Source: Danxiaibacter sp048498555 (GTDB lineage Bacteria > Bacteroidota > Bacteroidia > Chitinophagales > Chitinophagaceae). From it: 64,000 nucleotides of DNA. Below are positions 18,200 through 27,999 of the stretch, one piece after another. Below the pieces are notes generated by a model. It was given only the letters and a program-made list of their open reading frames with translations. It was not told where the DNA came from and did no database searches. The position numbers and the translations under genes are program-made. How positions within the stretch are numbered: position 1 is the first letter of the stretch; each line of letters begins with the position of its first letter. Location: NCBI GenBank assembly GCA_048498555.1, contig JBEHXT010000007.1:236811-300810 (forward strand), given 5' to 3'.

Positions 18200-18234
18200 C
18201 TGCCTCAATAATTTTTTGACCTCTTACCCTGACT

Positions 18235-19689
18235 ATGAGAACTATACACGAATCGGATTTTACCGGCTATTCTAACGAGCAAATATTCTTTTTAATAGAG
18301 AAAGCAGCCAACTCTTTAAGTGCCACGGTTACCCAAAAGCGCCCTAACGAAATTAAAATAATGACAAAGGCGTCTGCATGGAAGCGCGGAAAGGTAATAA
18401 TTGTGACGATTGATAGCTGCACCGTCCGCATTGATGCGTTTGAACGAGAATCAGATTTGTTTAAAACTGCGCTGGAAAATCAGCGAACATCTTATGTCCC
18501 CGAATCCATTCAGCATGCTATGGAAGAAGAGATTGCAGCTGTAGAGGCTTACCAGCAGGACCTTGCTGACCGGATTCGGTCAAATAAACTTACAGCGTCC
18601 GAAAAAATGCTTTTACGTTCAGGTGGCCACAAAGTAACTTATAGCCTTATTGCAGTTAATGTGGTGATTTTCATCGCGATGGCTCTTAGCGGGATAAGTA
18701 TTATTGATCCTACAGCTGATAAAATTTCGGCCTGGGGCGGAAATTTTGCACCTTACACCTTTGGAGGCGAGCCGTTTCGTTTATTAACCTGCGTCTTTGT
18801 TCACATAGGCATTGTTCATCTGTTGTTTAATATGTATGCGCTTTATTCACTGGGCATATATCTTGAACCCTTACTTGGAAGGTGGATTTACCTGATTTCT
18901 TATTTATGTACAGGCATCTGCTCAAGTCTTGTTAGTGTTTTGTGGGCAGGAAATGAACGTGTTAGTGCCGGCGCTTCCGGAGCTATTTTTGGTTTACTGG
19001 GAATTTTCATCGTGTTGCTAAGTACTAAACTTATTGACAAAAAAATGCGCCAGGCACTTTTGCAATCTATGTTAGTGTTTGCCGGCTATAACCTTATTTT
19101 CGGTATGAAGGGAGGGGTAGATAATGCAGCACATATCGGCGGGCTAGCCTCTGGACTTGTGTTCGGGTTCCCTTTATACAAAGCAATTGCAAATCCTAAA
19201 TTTTCAAAATTAATTGCTGCTGCAATGATTGGTATTACAATCCTGGTTGCAGGAATTAGCGTTATTGGCAATAAGAATGATACGCTTGCCTACGAGGAAG
19301 CATTAGAAGCATTTTCAACCGAAGATGAAAGCGCTGTAAGCGCATTTAATAAAACCGTTGCACTTAATAGTAATGTAAACAATGATAGCCTGAACAGATT
19401 TAATGCTAAAATTCTGGAAGACTCGGTTTTATCCAGATGGAAAAATGCTGAAGCCATTATTTTGAAAGCTGGCAATATGAAAATTTCGGGGCTTAATAAA
19501 GAGCGGTATCACTATCTAAGTGATTATGCCAGCTTGCGTGTTCAACAAATCAATTTGTTATTGAGCAAATATAAAAATAACGGTAGCTGGGATGCTAAAC
19601 GCCAGGAGAAATTGGATAGCTTGAATAATAAGATTACTACAATTATTGACGATTTAAATCCATCCAAAAATTCAATCCCTACCGATTAA
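18235..19689 (+). CDS. Rhomboid-family intramembrane serine protease
   Basis: This 484-residue protein is longer than minimal rhomboids. Residues 1-135 are a soluble N-terminal domain; the six-helix rhomboid core spans roughly 138-340; and a helical tail of about 140 residues follows. Catalytic residues are visible: GASGAIFG with Ser248 as nucleophile and AAHIGGLASG with His300 as partner; HIGIVHLLFNMYAL in an earlier helix supplies the conserved His/Asn positions. It should cut membrane-protein segments in the inner membrane. It is divergent from rpoC, with about 110 bp or less between their promoters. Substrates are unknown. Confidence 0.92.
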   Translation: MRTIHESDFTGYSNEQIFFLIEKAANSLSATVTQKRPNEIKIMTKASAWKRGKVIIVTIDSCTVRIDAFERESDLFKTALENQRTSYVPESIQHAMEEEIAAVEAYQQDLADRIRSNKLTASEKMLLRSGGHKVTYSLIAVNVVIFIAMALSGISIIDPTADKISAWGGNFAPYTFGGEPFRLLTCVFVHIGIVHLLFNMYALYSLGIYLEPLLGRWIYLISYLCTGICSSLVSVLWAGNERVSAGASGAIFGLLGIFIVLLSTKLIDKKMRQALLQSMLVFAGYNLIFGMKGGVDNAAHIGGLASGLVFGFPLYKAIANPKFSKLIAAAMIGITILVAGISVIGNKNDTLAYEEALEAFSTEDESAVSAFNKTVALNSNVNNDSLNRFNAKILEDSVLSRWKNAEAIILKAGNMKISGLNKERYHYLSDYASLRVQQINLLLSKYKNNGSWDAKRQEKLDSLNNKITTIIDDLNPSKNSIPTD

Positions 19690-19704
19690 GCGTGTAAAGA
19701 GATA

Positions 19705-19753
19705 AACCAAAGCCATAAATAAACTTGTTTAAGGTTTATTTATGGCTTTGGTT
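19705..19753. terminator. Bidirectional terminator, rhomboid/susD
   Basis: A perfect 20-bp inverted repeat (19705-19724 against 19734-19753, beginning AACCAAAGCCATAAATAAAC) has a 9-nt loop and lies between the converging stops. Confidence 0.85.
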
Positions 19754-19776
19754 AAGGAGACAGTGATACTGTTCAG

Positions 19777-21333
19777 CTACTGGTAATTAGGATTCTGTTT
19801 CAGCACCCCTTTGCTCTCGTCAATCACCACCTGCGGAATAGGCATATAATAATCTTTTGGCCGTTGAAATGTACGGCCGGAGATAACAACCCCGCCATTG
19901 TATGGTGCCAGCGGGGATTTAAGTTTTGGCTTGGAATAAATCGTATCCAGGTTGATTATTTTTGCCTTGTCCCATCTCATCATATCCTGGTGACGGATAT
20001 TTTCGCCACCAAGTTCTACGCGTCGTTCATGTATAAGGTCATGCATTGTTGCGCCGTGGATATCAGATAGGCCTGCACGTGCGCGAACGGCATTGATTTC
20101 CAAATCGCCCGCGCCTGCTCCGGACTGCCTGATTTTGGCTTCAGCAACAACTAGGTAAATATCGGCTGTACGAAGAAGTGGCTGTTTAAGGTCGCCGTCC
20201 AATCCGCCGGATCCATCCGGGTTATATGCGGTATACTTCCTCAGGCAATAACCTGTCACCGAATTGCTGGGTAGCATCCTGCCTGTTTTTTGGCCTTGTT
20301 TTCCTGTAAACATCTGGTGGGCGTCACTGGCTGAAATAGTAATCAACGTTGTTTGATTAGGAATTGAATCTCCCACCGATAACAGCGTGGTTTTCTTACG
20401 AATGCTATCTTTCGGCTCAAACTCTTCGGCAAAATTCTCAGTCGGATGATGGAAGCCCCAACCGTTCCATGCTCTTGGCGTAAAGTAAACGTTGATGGGA
20501 GAGTTGTTCTTATTGTTTTTGTTCCAGACAGCAAACAAGATCTCTGTATTGGTTTCCTGCATCCCGAGGAAAAAGTTATCCGTATACCTGGGAGCAAGCT
20601 TATAACTGGCGTCAGTGATCACTTTCGTGCCATATTCCTGCGCTTTGTCGAGCTTTTCCCAGAACAAATACAGTTTGGCTAGCAACCCCCACGCTGTGCC
20701 TTTGCTCACGCGGCCTTTGTCATCGGCGCCGTATGATTCCGGGAGCAGGTCGGCCGCCTTTAACAGGTCGGATTCCATTTGTTGCCTAACGGAGTCAACA
20801 GTCGATTTGGCTATATTATAGTTGCCTTTCAATACATTGTCTTCCAGTATAATCGGCACTTCTCCAAAAATCTGGCTGAGCACCCAATAGCCGTGCGCGC
20901 GTAAAAAATATGCTTCACCCATAGAGCGGTTGCGTATAGTTTCATCCATGGAGGGAACTTTGGGAATATAGAGCAGGGCATTGTTCGAACGTCCAATTTG
21001 CTCATATGCCCATCCCCAGGTTGGCCTTAACTGGTAGGTAGTTGGATTGGCATTGAATTTCTCAATATCCCAAAAGTCAGAGTGGTCGCCATCTACCGCA
21101 ATATCGTCAGACTGGTCATCAAACGCATACAAATTGTGGCCTACGCCTTCTTCCTGGGTAAGCACATTGTAAATGCCATTAATGCCAGTAACCACATCAC
21201 TCTCGTTTCGCCAATAGTTTTCAGGTGTATACAAACCAACGGGTGTTACATCCAGTATCTTCTTCTGGCAGGCAGAAGCCGCTAATAGTGTAACAGCAGC
21301 CAGCATGTAGTGTATATATTTTTTCTTAATCAT
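19777..21333 (-). CDS. SusD/RagB-family outer-membrane nutrient-binding lipoprotein
   Basis: This 518-residue protein has signal HYMLAAVTLLAASAC with the lipobox Cys at residue 22. SusD-like features follow: TPENYWRNESDVVTGINGIYNVL, SNNALLYIPKVPSMDE with FLRAHGYWVLSQIFGEVPII in the TPR-like region, and the C-terminal RRVELGGENIRHQDMMRWDKAK and AKIRQSGAGAGDLEINAVRARAGL. It binds an oligosaccharide or other nutrient as a lid over its SusC barrel. It is last in the VCBS-SusC-SusD run, 11 bp after susC. The ligand is not predictable. Confidence 0.93.
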   Translation of the reverse strand: MIKKKYIHYMLAAVTLLAASACQKKILDVTPVGLYTPENYWRNESDVVTGINGIYNVLTQEEGVGHNLYAFDDQSDDIAVDGDHSDFWDIEKFNANPTTYQLRPTWGWAYEQIGRSNNALLYIPKVPSMDETIRNRSMGEAYFLRAHGYWVLSQIFGEVPIILEDNVLKGNYNIAKSTVDSVRQQMESDLLKAADLLPESYGADDKGRVSKGTAWGLLAKLYLFWEKLDKAQEYGTKVITDASYKLAPRYTDNFFLGMQETNTEILFAVWNKNNKNNSPINVYFTPRAWNGWGFHHPTENFAEEFEPKDSIRKKTTLLSVGDSIPNQTTLITISASDAHQMFTGKQGQKTGRMLPSNSVTGYCLRKYTAYNPDGSGGLDGDLKQPLLRTADIYLVVAEAKIRQSGAGAGDLEINAVRARAGLSDIHGATMHDLIHERRVELGGENIRHQDMMRWDKAKIINLDTIYSKPKLKSPLAPYNGGVVISGRTFQRPKDYYMPIPQVVIDESKGVLKQNPNYQ

Positions 21334-21344
21334 GGTTCTCTGTT

Positions 21345-24300
21345 TTAAAAATTAAAGGTTGCACCGATTGTTAAGGTTCTTGCTGAAGGATACTGTGCTA
21401 CATCAACACCTCTTTGTTTATTGCCGTCAGTATAACCTAACTCAGGCGTGTAACCTTTGTATTTGGTTATATAAAACAAATTGTAACCACTAAAATAGAT
21501 CCTGGTTTGTGGCATGGGAACTTTGGCTATCTGTACGTTCCTGAAAGTGTAACTGATAGTTGCAGTCTTTAGAGCCATATAGTTGCCGCTTTCAACCCAG
21601 AGATCTGATGATGAATTATTTTTATTGTAGTTAAGCCTGCTCAGGCGCGGAACGGTGTTGCTTGTTCCTTCACCATGCCACCTGTTGTTTGCCTCTGCAT
21701 AAAGATTGTAAACCTGTGTTCCATCAAGCCCGGTGAGCCTGTCTGCGTTAAACAGTTTTTGGCCGAAAGCACCTGCAAACAGAAATGCTAATTCAAAACC
21801 TTTATAGCCAACGCTACCATTTATACCCAGTGTTACGCGTGGGTTGGGATCGCCAAGATAAACCCTGTCCTGATTGTTCACAATACCATCGCCATTCATA
21901 TCAAGAAACCGTACATCTCCGGGTTGGATGAGACTCCGGTTTGGGTCGTTTTTCCTGTTGGGATCATCATTTATTTCTTTTTGATTTTGGTACAGGCCAT
22001 TGGTTTTGTACCCATAGAATGAAGCAATAGGCTGGCCTTCATACGTTCTTGATGTTTCAATTGCCTGGCGTCCGTAGAAAGTAGAACCAATATAATCAGC
22101 TTTAGTACCATACAAGTGGGTAACCTTATTTTTAATAAACGAAGCGTTTACACCGGCTGAATAGCTTACTTTGCCTGCGGTATTGCCGTAGTTTAGTTCA
22201 ACTTCAACACCACGATTGTTTAATGTACCCAGGTTTTGATTCGGAATTGTAACATTACCACCCGGAATATTTATTGATGCTCCGTAGTTTTCTACTAAAG
22301 AGTATGGTATCAGCATATCCTTGGTGTTTTTATCAAAATAAGTAACTACGCCATTCAATTTGTTTTGCAACAGGCCAAACTCAAGGCTGATGTTTGTCAT
22401 CTCCGCCCTTTCCCAGGTGATATTCGGATTGGACAAGCTTGTTACATAAGAGCCATCAACAATGTTGGTGTTAGCTCCGAAGTTGTACGTAATACCACCA
22501 CCACTTTGTATAATTGACAAATACTGGAAGTTGGGAATTTCCTGGTTACCCATTTGGCCCCAGCCGCCGGTAATTTTCAATGTGTTTATGAAAGATATAT
22601 TATCCCTGAAAAATTTCTCATCAGAGATTCTCCATCCCAAAGAAAACGCCGGAAAATATCCCCATCTTTTGTCTGGCGGAAATCTGCTCGATCCATCTGC
22701 ACGCATCGTAAAGGTCATGAGATACTTACTTTTGAAGGCGTAGTTTGCTCTTACAAAATAGGACCTTAACCCATTAGCTCCCTGAGACCCGACGGCAGAC
22801 TGGTTGGCACTGCTACCGTTATCGAGAATCCTATGATCCCATGCCGGGTCATCATAACCGCTTCTTGCCGCAGAATATGATTCGCTGTTAAAGCTTTGTG
22901 CTGAATATCCGGCTGTTACATTCACACTATGTGTATTATTGAATATATTGTTATAGGTAAGAAAATATTCTGAAAGAAATGATGTACCCTGGCTGTAGCT
23001 ACGTGTTAAATTAGCCAGCGAATTTACCCTTGTTTGATCCGGAGTGGCGATAGCGAAATTGTAGTAGTTGGCCATGGAATAATCATATCCAAAGTTGGCT
23101 TTGGCAGTCAGCCCTTTAATAATCTCTAACTCTATGTATGCGTTGGTTAGAATGCGATTGGTTTTGTTGGACTGATCTGTGGTAGAAGCAGTAAATACCG
23201 GGTTGTTAATGTCTCCCAATTCATTACTGGCCTTTGAACTACCCCATGAACCGTCGGGATTGTGCACCGGGATGGCCGGATTGAAACGCAACGCTGTCCA
23301 TACCAGGCCTGTTTGTGTAGATTTTGTATCCACGCCACTGCTGTTGGTGAATGAGTAAAGAAAATTTTCTCCCACCTTAAGCCTTTTCCCAAGTTTATGT
23401 TCTGAATTGAAACGGGCACTATAGCGTTGAAAGTAGGTGTTGATGATCATGCCTTTTTCATCATAGTAATTGCCTGAAACGCTGTAAGTGGAATTTGCAC
23501 TGCCTCCACGCAGGGCAACATCTACATTATTGGTTTTGCCAGTATTGAAAAGTTCACGCTGCCAGTCAGTCCGTTGTGTGGCATAATAAGGGTCTAGCCA
23601 TATACTATCTAATGTTGTATTGTCGTTGGTGAATTCTTCCTGCTTCAGCTTTACAAGCTCCGGCGCTGTTGCCAGGGGAATGTATTTGAGTGGATTGGAG
23701 TTACCAGTGTAAGCATTTACTGTTGTTTTTACCTTTTCCCCAAGGTTTCCTTTTTTAGTGGTGACAAGCACCACACCGTTGGCAGCTCTTGTTCCATAAA
23801 TAGCGGAAGACGAAGCATCCTTTAATATTTCGATGGAAGCGATGTCATTGGGGTTAACATCGTTAAGGTTTCCCGCGGGAACGCCATCAATAACTATTAA
23901 CGGATCTGAATTGTTGATGGTACCCGTGCCGCGGATGCGGATAACGGGAAGGCTTCCGGGCGCTCCGTCATTGCGAACAATATCAACTCCTGACGCTCTG
24001 CCTTGCAGCGCCGTAGCCGCGTTGCTAACCGGCATGTTTTTTATGTCATCTCCCTTAACGCTGGCAATGGTGCCGGTTACATCTCTTTTACGCTGCGTAC
24101 CGTAACCAACAACCACAACATCTGCAAGCGCATTAGATGCAGCCTGCAACGTTACATTAATAGCCGTTTTGCCGTTTATGGGAAGGGTTTGCTTTTGGTA
24201 GCCCACGAGCGTAAATTCCAGCTCTATAGTTCCTTGCGGGACGGTAATGCGAAAGGCTCCATTTTCATCGGTTGTAGTTACGGTTGATGTTTTAGGTACA

Positions 24301-24431
24301 CCCACGGTAACACTTTGTAATTTTTTGCCGTCGGGATCAGTTACTGTACCCGTAACCGTAGCCTGGGCAAACAATGCCGTAGTGCCAAGAATGATGAAAA
24401 GAGCAGTTAATAAGCGTTGCTTCCATCTCAT
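21345..24431 (-). CDS. SusC/RagA-family TonB-linked outer-membrane transporter
   Basis: This 1028-residue protein begins with signal RLLTALFIILGTTALFAQ. Next comes a carboxypeptidase-regulatory-like domain (about residues 25-105, VTGTVTDPDGKKLQSVTVGV), then the plug with ADVVVVGYGTQRKRDVTGTI and DASSSAIYGTRAANGVVLVTT, the SusC/RagA signature. A 22-strand barrel fills the rest and ends ARTLTIGATFNF. It imports substrates delivered by SusD using TonB energy. Length is usual for SusC proteins without an N-terminal STN domain, so no anti-sigma transduction is expected; control probably comes from the LacI regulator. Confidence 0.95.
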   Translation of the reverse strand: MRWKQRLLTALFIILGTTALFAQATVTGTVTDPDGKKLQSVTVGVPKTSTVTTTDENGAFRITVPQGTIELEFTLVGYQKQTLPINGKTAINVTLQAASNALADVVVVGYGTQRKRDVTGTIASVKGDDIKNMPVSNAATALQGRASGVDIVRNDGAPGSLPVIRIRGTGTINNSDPLIVIDGVPAGNLNDVNPNDIASIEILKDASSSAIYGTRAANGVVLVTTKKGNLGEKVKTTVNAYTGNSNPLKYIPLATAPELVKLKQEEFTNDNTTLDSIWLDPYYATQRTDWQRELFNTGKTNNVDVALRGGSANSTYSVSGNYYDEKGMIINTYFQRYSARFNSEHKLGKRLKVGENFLYSFTNSSGVDTKSTQTGLVWTALRFNPAIPVHNPDGSWGSSKASNELGDINNPVFTASTTDQSNKTNRILTNAYIELEIIKGLTAKANFGYDYSMANYYNFAIATPDQTRVNSLANLTRSYSQGTSFLSEYFLTYNNIFNNTHSVNVTAGYSAQSFNSESYSAARSGYDDPAWDHRILDNGSSANQSAVGSQGANGLRSYFVRANYAFKSKYLMTFTMRADGSSRFPPDKRWGYFPAFSLGWRISDEKFFRDNISFINTLKITGGWGQMGNQEIPNFQYLSIIQSGGGITYNFGANTNIVDGSYVTSLSNPNITWERAEMTNISLEFGLLQNKLNGVVTYFDKNTKDMLIPYSLVENYGASINIPGGNVTIPNQNLGTLNNRGVEVELNYGNTAGKVSYSAGVNASFIKNKVTHLYGTKADYIGSTFYGRQAIETSRTYEGQPIASFYGYKTNGLYQNQKEINDDPNRKNDPNRSLIQPGDVRFLDMNGDGIVNNQDRVYLGDPNPRVTLGINGSVGYKGFELAFLFAGAFGQKLFNADRLTGLDGTQVYNLYAEANNRWHGEGTSNTVPRLSRLNYNKNNSSSDLWVESGNYMALKTATISYTFRNVQIAKVPMPQTRIYFSGYNLFYITKYKGYTPELGYTDGNKQRGVDVAQYPSARTLTIGATFNF

Positions 24432-24492
24432 ACTGGTGTTTGGTTTAAATGTGAATAAAAGATCTGCCTGTTATTAAGGAAGAGAGTTGATA

Positions 24493-27400
24493 TTACTTTA
24501 CCTGTTTTAGAATTCTTACAGGGCCATTATTGTTTGCAGCAAGGATGTACAGATTGTTGCCTCCTTTTAGTTTGATAATATTTCTTGTGTCATTATTCAG
24601 GTATAATCCTGTTTGTGTATGGTCAAGCGGCAGAAAATTGCCATTGCCCTTATTCTTTAAAATAAGCCCGGTACCGGCATCCATAGGCCCCATTTGAACG
24701 CGAAAAGGATAGAAATTGCCCGCGAGTATAATGTCTGTGTTCCCATCTTTGTCAATGTCCTCTGCAATAAGCCCATTCGCCATGCTTATTTGGGCTTGTA
24801 CAGGCAATGGCTCCATGTTGAATTTTTTGTTGTTCTGATTTCTTAAAAAAAGAGAATTTGTCTGTGTTAGTTTGATGGTTTTTGCCTTCGCTAATTGCTC
24901 TTCGGTAAACAGATCCTTTAGTTGTGCATCTGAATAGTCGCTATAATGGAGGAATTTCTTTTGTAAAGAAGGAATCTGGTCAATCATTTCATCTCTTGAG
25001 AAATACGGATAACTCTTCCCCCCATTATAATAACATAAAACCGGGTTGATTGTTCCATTGCCGTAAAAGTCGCCATAGGTGATAGTTACCGGCTCTTTCA
25101 CGGATGCTCTAAAAGGAATATTGTTGCCAATGTTGCCGATTACCAGATCAGTATCCCCATCGTTGTCAAAATCACCGGCTAAAATGCGCGCCCACCAGCC
25201 CTCTGTGTCAGCAAGGCCATATTCATTGGAATGATCGGAAAGTAAGCCATCATGATTTTCAAAAATTTTTATCGGCATAAATTGGCCCGCTACAATAAGG
25301 TCGGGCCAGGAATCTTTATTAATGTCAAGCCAAAGCGCATCGCAAATCATTCCCCCGTGCAATAAAGATGTATCTTTTTGCGAGTTGTCCTGCACAAATC
25401 TGATAGCTCCGGGTTTACCAACGTTTTTCAGGATAAAACTCTGTTCTGTCATCGGGAACTTGCCTGGTATACATTTGCTGCCAACAAAAAGGTCGGGAAG
25501 GCCATCCTTGTCTATATCTGCCGATCGCGCACATGAGCCGCTAAGCATCTCTGCAGGAAGCGCGTCCAGAAGTTGTTTGAAATTACCCTTACCATCATTT
25601 TCAAAAAAACGGTCCTGGTAGTATTTATTGTTGGCAGGGTAGTCCGTTCCACCACTAACAACGTAAAGGTCCACATCCCCGTCCCCGTCTGCGTCAAAGA
25701 ATAAAGCATCTGCATTTGTATACCCTTTGTCGCCGTTCCACGGCTGCGACGTTGAGGCTTTGAAGTTTCCTTCTTTTGTTTGCAGGTATAACACACTTTC
25801 CTGTCCGGCTGATGCGCCGATAAAAAGGTCCTCCAAGCCATCACCATTGACATCTGCTTTTGCAAGGCACGGGCCGATCTTTGACAACTGATAGGGCAGC
25901 AAAGGTGATATTTTAAAGTCAACGAATAAGGAAGGCTCATGTGTGAATTGGATACCAGATGAAGCTGTAACATCTTTAAAAATTACATCCGGAGTTTTCT
26001 TTATCGGAGTTGCAGTGGTTGAATCGGCATCTTTTTCAGCTATAGTTAATAATGTGTCAGCGTGAATGTTTTTTAAGACTGATTTCTTTCCACCGGGCCA
26101 GTTCACCTGTATTTGCTGAACGATACTGTCCCTACCAAGCCCTATATGCATAATCGGATCGACAGATGACTGAAAGCCACGGGTGAGAAACTGTTCTAGT
26201 GTTTGATGGCTTGCAACAGTTTGTATGGATATTTTGGCGCCTATTCCGAACGTGTTTTGCCTTTCGCCCTGCAGTTTTATCCTGATGTAATGCGATTGCT
26301 TATTGCCGGAAGAATTGTTCTGGTAAATGGTTGCGCGATCGTTGAGTTGATTGATGACGAGATCCAGATCTCCATCATTATCAAGGTCCACATATGCGGC
26401 GCCGTTACTGATGCCTTTTTTTGAAAGCCCCCAGTTGGTGGTGACATTTTCAAAACCGAGATCATGGTTGTTTTTAAACAGATAATTGGATAGTTTGGTG
26501 GAAGGCATTTGCTGAATCAGCTGCCACATTTCTTCTTTTGATCCTTTTTGTGCTGTAAGTGAAGCTGTATAACCTGAGGTGTATTTTACAAAATCAAGGT
26601 TTGTAATGTCTTTAAAAATTCCGTTGGTGATAAAGAGGTCTTTCCATCCGTCATTGTCAAAGTCTGCAAAAAGCGGAGACCAGCTCCAATCGGTAGCGGA
26701 GATTCCTGCCAATTGGCCGACTTCACTAAAGAGTGGGTCGCCAACAGAATCCACGCCGTTATTCATTTGCAGCGTATTGCGCATTTGTTGCTTATGGAAA
26801 TGATGTTCCTGGCGCATGGTATATTTATCGTAAGCATCTGCACCTTTTAGTAATTTCTGCCGGTGATTATCTTCCGGAAGCATATCAAGCACCATTATAT
26901 CAGGCCTGCCATCATTGTTATAATCACCAATATCCGACCCCATCGCAAACTCGGAAATATGGCCGGTAGCTTTGGTGAGTACTTCACGAAAAGTACCATC
27001 ATGATTGTTGATATATAGAAAATCCCTTTCGTCGTAATCGTTGGTAACATAAATATCCGTCCAGCCGTCGTCATTCAGGTCGCTGGTAGAAACACTCAGC
27101 CCGAAGTTGAGGCCGCTTCCATCAATACGCGCCTTCTCGCTTATATCAATAAAGTGCCCATTATCATTTCTATACAAACGGTTGCCAAATTTGGGGTGGC
27201 GCGTTGACCGGAGTTTATCCGTATTAAAAAACGGGTTATAAAACATGTCGGCATGGTTCACCAAAAACATATCCAGGTCACCGTCATTATCCATATCAAA
27301 GAAAGACGCGGTAGTTGTATAAGTGCCGGGTGCATCTATGCCATACGTTTTAGCCTCTTCCTTAAACCATGGGATGCCATTTTTTAATCCCTGGTTGATG

Positions 27401-27837
27401 TATAACTCATTTGCCCGTTGATCATCTGTTCCCGGGCCCGAATAACACACGTATATGTCTAAAAGCCCGTCTCCGTTTACATCAGCCATTACCACACCTG
27501 TTTTCCATTTATCTCTTCCTGCAATGCCTGCTTTATCGGTAATATCTTCAAATTGAAAATTTCCTTTATTTAAATAAAGTTTGTTAGGCACCATGTTGCC
27601 GGTAAACATTATATCTGTTAACCCATCATTATTAACATCACCAACAGCAACGCCTGCACCATTATACAGGTATTCGTATGTAAGAATGTTGTAATCGGGG
27701 TTTTCCAGTATATCGTTTTTAAATTCTATATGAGATTGTGAAGAGGGTATTTCAGAAAATAATGCAGGTTGCCTGGAGCTGCAGGAACATGCTAAAAAGC
27801 AAACTGCAATTGCTATAAAAAAATGAAGTGATTTCAT
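24493..27837 (-). CDS. VCBS/FG-GAP repeat lipoprotein with ASPIC/UnbV domain
   Basis: From ATG 27837 the protein has 1114 residues. The start is chosen because MKSLHFFIAIAVCFLACSC is a lipoprotein signal; a longer frame to 27909 adds 24 unsupported residues and runs towards the operator. It carries about thirteen Ca-binding DxNxDGxxD motifs (DVNNDGLTD, DMDNDGDLD, DFDNDGWKD, DADGDGDVD, DIDKDGNTD and others), forming FG-GAP beta-propeller blades in two blocks. Between them is an ASPIC/UnbV segment (GIGAKISIQT, GFQSSVDPIMHIGLG, VNWPGGKKS). Such proteins often accompany SusCD loci and are thought to bind ligand at the surface. It is first in the run, 61 bp before susC. Confidence 0.92.
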   Translation of the reverse strand: MKSLHFFIAIAVCFLACSCSSRQPALFSEIPSSQSHIEFKNDILENPDYNILTYEYLYNGAGVAVGDVNNDGLTDIMFTGNMVPNKLYLNKGNFQFEDITDKAGIAGRDKWKTGVVMADVNGDGLLDIYVCYSGPGTDDQRANELYINQGLKNGIPWFKEEAKTYGIDAPGTYTTTASFFDMDNDGDLDMFLVNHADMFYNPFFNTDKLRSTRHPKFGNRLYRNDNGHFIDISEKARIDGSGLNFGLSVSTSDLNDDGWTDIYVTNDYDERDFLYINNHDGTFREVLTKATGHISEFAMGSDIGDYNNDGRPDIMVLDMLPEDNHRQKLLKGADAYDKYTMRQEHHFHKQQMRNTLQMNNGVDSVGDPLFSEVGQLAGISATDWSWSPLFADFDNDGWKDLFITNGIFKDITNLDFVKYTSGYTASLTAQKGSKEEMWQLIQQMPSTKLSNYLFKNNHDLGFENVTTNWGLSKKGISNGAAYVDLDNDGDLDLVINQLNDRATIYQNNSSGNKQSHYIRIKLQGERQNTFGIGAKISIQTVASHQTLEQFLTRGFQSSVDPIMHIGLGRDSIVQQIQVNWPGGKKSVLKNIHADTLLTIAEKDADSTTATPIKKTPDVIFKDVTASSGIQFTHEPSLFVDFKISPLLPYQLSKIGPCLAKADVNGDGLEDLFIGASAGQESVLYLQTKEGNFKASTSQPWNGDKGYTNADALFFDADGDGDVDLYVVSGGTDYPANNKYYQDRFFENDGKGNFKQLLDALPAEMLSGSCARSADIDKDGLPDLFVGSKCIPGKFPMTEQSFILKNVGKPGAIRFVQDNSQKDTSLLHGGMICDALWLDINKDSWPDLIVAGQFMPIKIFENHDGLLSDHSNEYGLADTEGWWARILAGDFDNDGDTDLVIGNIGNNIPFRASVKEPVTITYGDFYGNGTINPVLCYYNGGKSYPYFSRDEMIDQIPSLQKKFLHYSDYSDAQLKDLFTEEQLAKAKTIKLTQTNSLFLRNQNNKKFNMEPLPVQAQISMANGLIAEDIDKDGNTDIILAGNFYPFRVQMGPMDAGTGLILKNKGNGNFLPLDHTQTGLYLNNDTRNIIKLKGGNNLYILAANNNGPVRILKQVK

Positions 27838-27920
27838 TGAGTTTCTCCCAGAAAGTGAAGCAGTTATTTGCGTTAGCAATTTGCAAATTTGTGTTGCTTT
27901 ATTTTCCAATGTTATATTTT

Positions 27921-27948
27921 TTATTTACGAAACCGGTTTCGTAAATAA
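27921..27948. promoter_or_regulatory. LacI-family operator, perfect 28-bp palindrome
   Basis: The half-site TTATTTACGAAACC is followed by its exact reverse complement, with a central CG step as LacI-family proteins prefer. It lies 83 bp upstream of the VCBS lipoprotein start and 51 bp upstream of the lacI-like start. It can therefore control both the glycan locus and the regulator. Confidence 0.85.
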
Positions 27949-27999
27949 GCGGTTAAATTGATTACCTTTCAAATGGATTAAGGACTTAACTGCGATATT

